Shown: piece by piece, positions 1 to 5,173 of the stretch
Layout: every line of letters begins with the position of its first letter
Numbering within the stretch: the first letter of the stretch is position 1
NCBI GenBank assembly: GCA_029243925.1
Contig: JAQWRC010000237.1
Coordinates: forward strand, 1-9,260
Reading direction: 5' to 3'
Source of the DNA: Phycisphaerales bacterium
GTDB taxonomy: Bacteria; Planctomycetota; Phycisphaerae; Phycisphaerales; SM1A02
DNA: 9,260 nucleotides
Translations under genes and position numbers: made by a program
The notes under the pieces: model-generated
Databases searched by the model: none
What the model was told of the DNA's origin: nothing
Seen by the model: only the letters and a program-made list of their open reading frames with translations

Positions 1-1091
1 ATGATCTTGATGGTGTCGTCTGGTACCGACGCCACGTACAGATCCCAAACTCCTGGAAGGGGCGTGATCTCGAACTCACCCTTGGTGCAGTCGATGATGC
101 CGACCATACGTATTTCAATGGATTGCAGGTCGGCCGCGGAACCGATTGGCAGGCACCGCGCCGCTATGTCATCCCAGCCGCACTGGTTGATGCCGGTCCC
201 GCAGTGTTGACTGTCCGGGTGCAGGATGATCATGGGCTTGGTGGATTCTCGGGTAGCTCCGAGGACATGCGCCTTGGCCCAGTTGACGATGCGGGAGAAC
301 GGCTCGCTCTTGATGGCACATGGGTGCGCCGCATTTCAACTCGGACACAAACGAACGAGATGCCCGCAAATCACAAGCCGGCTCATCTGGCCAACGGGAT
401 GCTTGAGCCGATCATTCCTTTCGCCATGCGTGGTGTCATCTGGTACCAGGGCGAGTCGAACGTCGGCAGGGCAGCGCAGTACGAAGTGCTCTTTCCCGCG
501 ATGATCGAAGATTGGCGAGCGCAGTGGGAGCAGGGTGATTTCCCCTTCTACTTTGTGCAGATCGCACCCTATGATTATGGACGTCCAGATGCATGCGCCG
601 AGTTGCGTGAGTCGCAAGCCGCAGCACTTCGTCTGCCTGCGACGGGCATGGCCGTGACCATGGACGTGGGCAATCCTGCAGACATCCACCCCAAGAACAA
701 GGAGCCCGTCGGCCATCGCCTGGCACTGCTTGCACGCAGCAATGACTATGGACATGACGTGATCGCAACGGCGCCCGCGTATGTTGGGATGGACGTTGAC
801 GACAATGCGATTGTTCTTCGGTTCGTGGGGAAGTGCCTGCCGCTGATGACCAGTGATGGTGGCGTGCCGACTCATTTCCAGATTGCCGGAGCCGATCAGG
901 TCTTCCATCCGGCCCAGGCTGATGTCGTTGGCCGGCTTGTCCGTCTGCGCAGTGATGCGGTGCCTGCGCCTGTGGCGGCGAGATTCGCATGGGATGACGA
1001 TGCTGAACCGAATCTGACCGGTTCATGTGGTTTGCCGGTGGGGCCATTCAGAACCGACCGATGGCCACGTGTGACGGACGGGAAGTGGTAG
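1..1091 (+). CDS. Sialate O-acetylesterase-like SGNH hydrolase, C-terminal part
   Basis: The reading frame is open from the left edge (first whole codon at base 3) and ends at TAG 1089-1091, leaving 362 residues. Numbered from that codon, residues about 1-70 match the beta-sandwich inserted in sialate 9-O-acetylesterases (GVVWYRRHVQIP, then GAVDDADHTYFNG). Residues 147-153 are the conserved WYQGESN block, followed by DWRAQWEQGDFPFYFVQ. D227 and H229 in DIHPKNK are the expected catalytic Asp/His of the SGNH fold. The end (FAWDDDAEPNLTG, PFRTD) is the usual C-terminal beta domain. The N-terminal part with the nucleophile serine (GQSN block) lies outside the window. Family members remove acetyl groups from sialic acids or from plant and algal polysaccharides such as xylan, usually outside the cytoplasm; the substrate here cannot be told. 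The stop codon directly abuts the stop of the convergent serA. Confidence 0.9.
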   Translation, partial: DLDGVVWYRRHVQIPNSWKGRDLELTLGAVDDADHTYFNGLQVGRGTDWQAPRRYVIPAALVDAGPAVLTVRVQDDHGLGGFSGSSEDMRLGPVDDAGERLALDGTWVRRISTRTQTNEMPANHKPAHLANGMLEPIIPFAMRGVIWYQGESNVGRAAQYEVLFPAMIEDWRAQWEQGDFPFYFVQIAPYDYGRPDACAELRESQAAALRLPATGMAVTMDVGNPADIHPKNKEPVGHRLALLARSNDYGHDVIATAPAYVGMDVDDNAIVLRFVGKCLPLMTSDGGVPTHFQIAGADQVFHPAQADVVGRLVRLRSDAVPAPVAARFAWDDDAEPNLTGSCGLPVGPFRTDRWPRVTDGKW

Positions 1092-2306
1092 TCAGGTTGT
1101 CTTGAGTACCCGCATCCGGATGGTCTCTTCAAGTGACTCAAGCCGTTGCAGGGCATCGGTGCCTTTCAGGCGTCCGCAATCAAGAATCACATAGCTCAGC
1201 GAACCTGTTGTCCGCAGGTATTCCGCTGTGATGTTGATCTCGTGTTCGGCGATGATCGCGTGCATCTTGCTGAGTACACCCGGCACATTCCGGTGGAAGT
1301 GGAGGATACGCACCTGCTCTTCAGGACGGAGCGGCAACTCGACTTCCGGCACATTGACGGATGATGTTGTCGTCCCAGTCATGGCATAGTGGGAGAGTTT
1401 CATCGCAACTTCGCGTGCAATCTGTTCCTGCGCTTCTTCGGTGCTGCCGCCGATGTGCGGCGTGAGTATGACATTGGGGAGGCCAGCCAGTGGACAGTCG
1501 AATCCATCCGAGTTGGACGATGGCTCAGCCGGGTAGACGTCCAGTGCCGCTCCGGCAATCGATTGGTTGGAGAGTGCGTCGCGCAGAGCCTGCAGATCGA
1601 CCACGCTGCCACGTGCATTGTTGATCAGCAGGGCAGTCGACTTCATTATTGAAAGTTCACGTGCACCGATGAGTTGTCGAGTAGCCTCGGTTTCCGGGAC
1701 GTGCAGCGAGACCACGTCGGCCTGCTCGATGAGTTCATGAAGACTGGAGCAGGCGCGAGCATTGCCCATCGGCATGACAGGAAGAATATCGTGGTAGATC
1801 ACTCGCATCCCAAGTGCTTCCGCGAGCACGGAAATCTGGGACCCGATATGGCCATAGCCGACAATGCCCAGCGTCCGCCCTCGGACTTCATGGGCTGCAG
1901 TGGCGCTCTTGTCCCAGCGTCCCTCGTGCAGGTGCCGACTGCGATCGAAAAGCTGCCGGTGGAGGGCGATGATTTCCGCAAGTGTCATTTCCGCCACTGA
2001 GCGTGTATTTGAGAACGGAGAGTTGAAGACCGCAATGCCTTTGTCCGCCGCCGCGTCAAGATCAACCTGGTTTGTTCCGATGCAGAAGCACCCGATTGCT
2101 TCCAGATGCGGAGCCGCATTCAGGACAGCTGAAGTGACATGGGTTTTGGAGCGGATGCCGAGCATTCGCACATCGGCGAGTTGCTGGATCAAATCGTCTT
2201 CACTGAGCCCCTTGTCAACACGTTTGACGCGAAGCCCCTCGCGGACGAGCGCAACTTCAGCGGATTCGTGGATACGTTCCAGCAGCAGAATGTCGTGGGT
2301 AGTCAC
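1092..2306 (-). CDS. serA: D-3-phosphoglycerate dehydrogenase with ACT domain
   Basis: This enzyme oxidises 3-phosphoglycerate to 3-phosphohydroxypyruvate with NAD+, the first step of serine synthesis in the cytoplasm. The product is 404 residues, close to the 410 of E. coli SerA, and it aligns with that protein almost end to end. Residues 71-83 read IGCFCIGTNQVDL. The NAD-binding glycine motif GYGHIG is at 150-155 with D173 after it. The catalytic Arg-Glu-His set is R232, E261 and H284, with the same spacing as E. coli R240, E269, H292. The ACT domain covers about 333-404 and keeps H338, N340 and N358, which match the E. coli serine-binding residues H344, N346, N364, so feedback inhibition by L-serine is likely. 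The GTG start at 2306 is chosen because it matches the E. coli N-terminus and lies 10 bp after the upstream stop; an ATG at 2363 would overlap the peptidase gene by 47 bp. The ribosome site is weak, so coupling to the upstream gene is plausible. Confidence 0.95.
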   Translation of the reverse strand: MTTHDILLLERIHESAEVALVREGLRVKRVDKGLSEDDLIQQLADVRMLGIRSKTHVTSAVLNAAPHLEAIGCFCIGTNQVDLDAAADKGIAVFNSPFSNTRSVAEMTLAEIIALHRQLFDRSRHLHEGRWDKSATAAHEVRGRTLGIVGYGHIGSQISVLAEALGMRVIYHDILPVMPMGNARACSSLHELIEQADVVSLHVPETEATRQLIGARELSIMKSTALLINNARGSVVDLQALRDALSNQSIAGAALDVYPAEPSSNSDGFDCPLAGLPNVILTPHIGGSTEEAQEQIAREVAMKLSHYAMTGTTTSSVNVPEVELPLRPEEQVRILHFHRNVPGVLSKMHAIIAEHEINITAEYLRTTGSLSYVILDCGRLKGTDALQRLESLEETIRMRVLKTT

Positions 2307-2316
2307 GGTGCTGTTC

Positions 2317-4275
2317 TCAGTGGGGCACAAGGGCGGACAATGTGGAAAGTGCTTCTTCCACATCTTTGATCATCGGCTCGACGCTGATGGGTGATCCAAC
2401 TGCTTTCCGGGTCCACAGATCTGGTGTGAAGCAGCCAATGGAACAGATTCGCTTCGTTTCTGCAGCGAGATCGCGTGATCGCATGTGCGTGCGGATGAGT
2501 TGGCTCTGGATGTGGCCGATGGCGTAATCGGGGAGATACAGCGGGTGGGCAACCATGTGCTGGTATGCAGCCAGAATATGGTACGGATCGGGTCCATAGT
2601 ATTCGGCGTAGAAGCGATCCCAGAGGTCTGTGGCGATGGAGATCACCGCGTCACGGAATGCTGCAGCATCTGCGTCCGGGTTGGCGTAGAGCCACCGCCA
2701 GGCGTACAGATCCACCAATGCAGGTCCTGCAATCTGACAGGCATCAAGCATGGTCTGGATGGTGTCCATCGTCCATGCATCAGGCAGGTTTGGATCGGTC
2801 TCTACTCCAAGGACGTCGCCAGCCTTCGATTGGTAGAGGAATGCAAAGGCTTCTGTGCAGGCAGTGTTGGGTACGTTGCGCAGTGCCGGGCGTGGGACCC
2901 AATGTGTCGAGATCAGTTGCTCGAGGTTGTGCCCGAGTTCGTGCATGCCGGTGTCAAATCCGTCCCAGCCGAGTTCGTCATCCAGCGAGTTGGTGCGGAG
3001 CCATGCTGCGTACTGCGGCATTCCAGGCCGCATTGCATGTCCGGAGCCCCGGGCAATTTCCACTTGGACGCGGGTGCCGAGAAATTCGGCCTCTTCATCT
3101 GGAAATCCGAGGCCACGAAGGATCTCGGGGAGTTTTTTCTGCATGCCGAGGTTGTCACCAATGCGCTCACGCACCATTCGGTTCAGGTCGTCGACCGGTG
3201 GGCTTGGTGACAGTTCATCAAAGTAGATGTCATGCGCCTCCAGCGGTCGTCCGAGTGCAGCTTGGACGCGCTCGGCGATGACGCCTCGCACCGGCGCAGA
3301 GAGAAGGTCAATGAGCAGACGCTCGACTTCATCTTCAGGCATCTCACGTGCAAGTTCGAATTTCCGGGCGATGGCCGTGGGATGTTCGTGGTGGTGCTCG
3401 TCGAGCGCCTTGGCGACAGTGAAGCAGTCCAGCCATCGTTCATACCGCACGGGACCAAGGAGTTCGCCGGCATCACTGCCATTGAGGGTATTGGCAACAG
3501 GATCCCAGTCGTCCAGCGATCCATCCATGACCGCTTGTGGGATGGTGCCGTCGATCTGCCGTTTCATGACCCACATCAAGGCACGCTGTGTTGCAACACC
3601 TTGTTCCTGTGCATAACCGGCCCGCACTTCTTCGCGGATCAGCCAGTGGGCAAGCAGTCGTCGATCTGGATCAAATGGCTTGCGGCCATCCTCGTCGATC
3701 AGTCCACCGACAGGCACATGAAATGAAGCGACCCAATGGTTGGAGCTGTGTCCAAGTGTTCGTGCAAGATCGTTGACTTCAACCGGAATGCGTGGGCCGA
3801 ATGCCTTGCCGATGCGCACGGCTGCCCATTCATCGATGGACCAGTCATCGCCTTCGGCGAGCATGGTGGTCAGGTCGGGGCGAGGGAAGTTCAGAAGTCC
3901 AATGAAGGCCAGCTTCTGACGATAGAACTGGTCGGAAAGATCAGGCGCAGGTGCGAATGTGGCCATGAGGGCATCAACGCCCTCGAAGTCATCTCCACGC
4001 AGATCGGACCAGCGGCGAAGATCACGCCCAATCTCGGTGAGATGTCCATGCACGGTGGTCAGCATGATTTCAAATCGATCCAGCAGCCTCTTCAGATCTG
4101 CTTCATCGGAAACGAAATGTTGTTCACAGAACGCATTGAACGCCGCTTGATCACCGTCGCTGTCTTGCCACAGTCTCGCGACATGATGCAGGCCGGTGTT
4201 GATCCGTTCCTGGTGCAATGCCCCATGATGTTCGAGCAGGGTCGTCTTGATCGTGTCGATGTCGAGTGTAGGCAT
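2317..4275 (-). CDS. HEXXH zinc metallopeptidase, M3-like (gluzincin)
   Basis: The 652-residue product has no signal peptide or membrane segment, so it should be cytoplasmic. The zinc site is visible: HELGH at 445-449 (ligands H445 and H449, general base E446) and a probable third ligand E475 in TACTEAFAFL. That E lies 26 residues after the second His, close to the 25 in thimet oligopeptidase. A Tyr/His-rich stretch, LPDYAIGHIQSQ (581-592), sits where M2/M3-type enzymes carry substrate-binding Tyr and His. The N-terminal 400 residues are largely helical by composition, like the domain that restricts M3 oligopeptidases to short peptides. I infer an oligopeptidase that cleaves small peptides, but similarity to any named M3 enzyme is weak outside the zinc site, so the subfamily is open. 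The ATG at 4275 is preferred over one at 4311 because AGGAG lies 6 nt upstream. The gene sits 42 bp after the membrane-protein gene and 10 bp before serA. Confidence 0.75.
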   Translation of the reverse strand: MPTLDIDTIKTTLLEHHGALHQERINTGLHHVARLWQDSDGDQAAFNAFCEQHFVSDEADLKRLLDRFEIMLTTVHGHLTEIGRDLRRWSDLRGDDFEGVDALMATFAPAPDLSDQFYRQKLAFIGLLNFPRPDLTTMLAEGDDWSIDEWAAVRIGKAFGPRIPVEVNDLARTLGHSSNHWVASFHVPVGGLIDEDGRKPFDPDRRLLAHWLIREEVRAGYAQEQGVATQRALMWVMKRQIDGTIPQAVMDGSLDDWDPVANTLNGSDAGELLGPVRYERWLDCFTVAKALDEHHHEHPTAIARKFELAREMPEDEVERLLIDLLSAPVRGVIAERVQAALGRPLEAHDIYFDELSPSPPVDDLNRMVRERIGDNLGMQKKLPEILRGLGFPDEEAEFLGTRVQVEIARGSGHAMRPGMPQYAAWLRTNSLDDELGWDGFDTGMHELGHNLEQLISTHWVPRPALRNVPNTACTEAFAFLYQSKAGDVLGVETDPNLPDAWTMDTIQTMLDACQIAGPALVDLYAWRWLYANPDADAAAFRDAVISIATDLWDRFYAEYYGPDPYHILAAYQHMVAHPLYLPDYAIGHIQSQLIRTHMRSRDLAAETKRICSIGCFTPDLWTRKAVGSPISVEPMIKDVEEALSTLSALVPH

Positions 4276-4281
4276 GGGGAG

Positions 4282-4286
4282 CTCCT
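4282..4286 (-). promoter_or_regulatory. Ribosome binding site AGGAG of the metallopeptidase
   Basis: On the minus strand AGGAG is followed by six bases (CTCCCC) and the ATG at 4275. This fixes the start over the in-frame ATG at 4311, which would add twelve residues of unlikely sequence. Confidence 0.7.
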
Positions 4287-4317
4287 GAGCAGGCATGCAA
4301 GAAGCCCGCATGATAGG

Positions 4318-4578
4318 TCAAGCCGCGGGTGCTTCGGATTTGGCGGTGGGGACTTCAACTCGGAGGGCACGGGCCAGAATCCTGATCGCCCATCCGAGAC
4401 ACATTTTGACGATGATCGAGAGTGCGAGCGTAATGAGGCCCAGAAAGACCATGGCCAGAGAGGCGGGGGGGAACATGAACATCATGATGAAGGCGAAGAG
4501 TCCCTCAACAATGAGAATGCCCATCAGCCACAGCCCGAAGTCTTCCTGCAGTGCGGTGAGTATGCGTAAGAGCCACAT
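4318..4578 (-). CDS. Small two-helix membrane protein of unknown function
   Basis: The 86-residue product has a short amphipathic start with an acidic QED (11-13) and two hydrophobic segments at about 15-36 (LWLMGILIVEGLFAFIMMF) and 40-64, joined by a tight PPAS turn. A basic stretch, RILARALR (66-73), follows, and then a polar alanine- and proline-rich tail. The arrangement suggests an inner-membrane hairpin with both ends in the cytoplasm. I do not recognise the family. A purine-rich AAGGGG lies 13 nt before the ATG, rather far for a ribosome site. The gene is first in the minus-strand cluster and diverges from the PspC-domain gene, with 83 bp between the two starts. A run of seven C on the coding strand (4465-4471) encodes the PP of the turn and is prone to frameshift error. 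Confidence 0.7.
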   Translation of the reverse strand: MWLLRILTALQEDFGLWLMGILIVEGLFAFIMMFMFPPASLAMVFLGLITLALSIIVKMCLGWAIRILARALRVEVPTAKSEAPAA

Positions 4579-4661
4579 GGCCGTATTCTAGCCCCTTGAT
4601 TGCTGTCACAACCGACAAATCATTGGTAGCCTGATCTCATCACGGTGAAAGGAGGCTCTCC
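4579..4661. promoter_or_regulatory. Divergent spacer between membrane-protein and PspC-domain genes
   Basis: This 83-bp AT-richer spacer must hold the start signals for both directions if both genes are expressed. No -35/-10 pair with good spacing can be picked with confidence on either strand, so the call rests on gene orientation only. Confidence 0.4.
4648..4655 (+). promoter_or_regulatory. Strong ribosome binding site AAAGGAGG
   Basis: AAAGGAGG is a near-complete complement of the 16S rRNA 3' end and lies six bases before the ATG at 4662. It is the best ribosome site in the window and supports this very short gene being real. Confidence 0.85.
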
Positions 4662-4853
4662 ATGGCCCTCGCTCGTACTATGGACAACAAGATCATTGCT
4701 GGGGTCTGTGGCGGCATTGCCGCTGAATACAAGATCGATCCCGTGCTGGTCCGATTGGGCTTTATTCTCCTGATTCCGCTTGGCGTCGTCATCGGCACGT
4801 TCCTGCTCTACATCATCCTCTGGGTCATCATGCCTGAGGCACCATCAAACTGA
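4662..4853 (+). CDS. PspC-domain small membrane protein
   Basis: The 63-residue product is a single PspC domain. It starts with a cytoplasmic lead containing IIAGVCGGIAAEYKIDPVLV (11-30), the family signature, followed by one long hydrophobic segment at about 32-57 (LGFILLIPLG, then LLYIILWVIMP). In enterobacteria PspC is a membrane partner in the phage shock response to envelope stress. Stand-alone short PspC-domain proteins like this one are widespread and mostly uncharacterised, so a stress role is inferred from the domain only. No pspA, pspB or pspF is nearby. Translation starts behind an excellent ribosome site. The gene appears monocistronic: a stem-loop follows 33 bp after its stop, and the next gene on this strand starts 320 bp downstream. 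Confidence 0.88.
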   Translation: MALARTMDNKIIAGVCGGIAAEYKIDPVLVRLGFILLIPLGVVIGTFLLYIILWVIMPEAPSN

Positions 4854-4885
4854 TCATCGTGTGGAGTGGCATCGCCGTTCCAGTT

Positions 4886-4912
4886 GGGCCGCAGATTCGA
4901 TCTGGTGGGCCC
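4886..4912 (+). terminator. Possible terminator hairpin after the PspC-domain gene
   Basis: GGGCC (4886-4890) pairs with GGCCC (4908-4912). Inside it, CAGAT (4892-4896) pairs with ATCTG (4900-4904) around a TCG loop, with an uneven internal bulge between the stems. There is no clean run of T after it, only a loose CATTTGAGTTGATTT about 10 bases on, so it could be a weak terminator or just structure in the 3' end of the message. Confidence 0.35.
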
Positions 4913-4924
4913 GCCACGCGGCCA

Positions 4925-5078
4925 TTTGAGTTGATTTCAATGCTCACGTGAACGAGTCGATGGCTTGAGTTCATTGACTAGGGTGGCACGCATGCTTTGG
5001 GACGGCATTCGATTGCTTGAATGCTGTTTCAAGCCGTATTTCATCTGCTTGAGGCAAGGCGTGGTGAAAATTCTCAAG
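4925..5078. repeat. Cluster of CTTGAR/YTCAAG elements in the upstream region
   Basis: The 320-bp stretch between the PspC-domain gene and the secreted protein contains no convincing gene. It holds repeated short elements in both orientations: GCTTGAG at 4963-4969, GCTTGAA at 5015-5021, TTCAAGC at 5028-5034, GCTTGAG at 5047-5053 and CTCAAGT at 5073-5079. A looser TTGA-TCAA pair lies around 4926-4940. The copies form facing pairs, which suggests binding sites for a dimeric regulator, but each unit is short enough that chance cannot be excluded by eye. Confidence 0.4.
5015..5034. repeat. Perfect 7-bp inverted repeat GCTTGAA-N6-TTCAAGC
   Basis: GCTTGAA (5015-5021) and TTCAAGC (5028-5034) are exact reverse complements separated by six bases. 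The centres are 13 bp apart, a spacing that suits a dimeric DNA-binding protein. It lies 140 bp before the ATG of the secreted GH56-like protein. Confidence 0.45.
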
Positions 5079-5122
5079 TCGGGTCACATGGGGGGCGGAC
5101 AACCGGATAGGTGGAGGTGAGG

Positions 5123-5144
5123 CCTGAGTCACTGGTGAGTCAGG
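5123..5144. promoter_or_regulatory. Candidate operator: near-perfect 22-bp palindrome with two TGAGTCA units
   Basis: The two halves CCTGAGTCAC (5123-5132) and GTGAGTCAGG (5135-5144) are reverse complements at nine of ten positions around a central TG. The same stretch contains TGAGTCA twice as a direct repeat (5125-5131 and 5136-5142), 11 bp apart or about one helix turn. It ends 29 nt before the ATG at 5174, a position typical for an operator or a structured leader controlling translation. Which of the two it is cannot be decided from sequence. Confidence 0.45.
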
Positions 5145-5159
5145 TCAAGGACACCCCTC

Positions 5160-5165
5160 AAAGGA
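5160..5165 (+). promoter_or_regulatory. Ribosome binding site AAAGGA of the secreted GH56-like protein
   Basis: AAAGGA lies eight bases before the ATG at 5174. It selects this start over an in-frame GTG at 5111, which has no such site and would put 21 polar residues in front of the signal peptide. Confidence 0.65.
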
Positions 5166-5173
5166 CCCCTGAA

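Noticed and set aside
336..908. Minus-strand open frame (190 codons) opposite the esterase
   Set aside because: The plus strand carries WYQGESN and DIHP motifs of a known family; the minus frame shows no domain.
2307..2363. Upstream ATG start for serA at 2363
   Set aside because: It would add 19 residues with no match to SerA and overlap the upstream gene; GTG at 2306 fits the E. coli N-terminus.
2485..3210. Plus-strand open frame (241 codons) opposite the metallopeptidase zinc site
   Set aside because: Cys-rich antisense composition, no start signal, and it lies fully within a gene with a clear catalytic motif on the other strand.
3736..4569. Long plus-strand open frame (277 codons) opposite the metallopeptidase and the small membrane protein
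   Set aside because: It spans two real minus-strand genes and their gap, has low-complexity Asp/Glu/His-rich ends, no ribosome site and no recognisable domain. It is a shadow frame.
5111..5173. GTG start at 5111 for the secreted protein
   Set aside because: It lacks a ribosome site, puts polar residues before the signal peptide and would make the TGAGTCA palindrome coding; ATG 5174 has AAAGGA at good spacing.
4854..5173. Possible tRNA or small RNA gene in the longest non-coding stretch
   Set aside because: The stem-loop at 4886-4912 does not extend into a cloverleaf, and no T-loop GTTCRANNC box or CCA end is found at the right distance.
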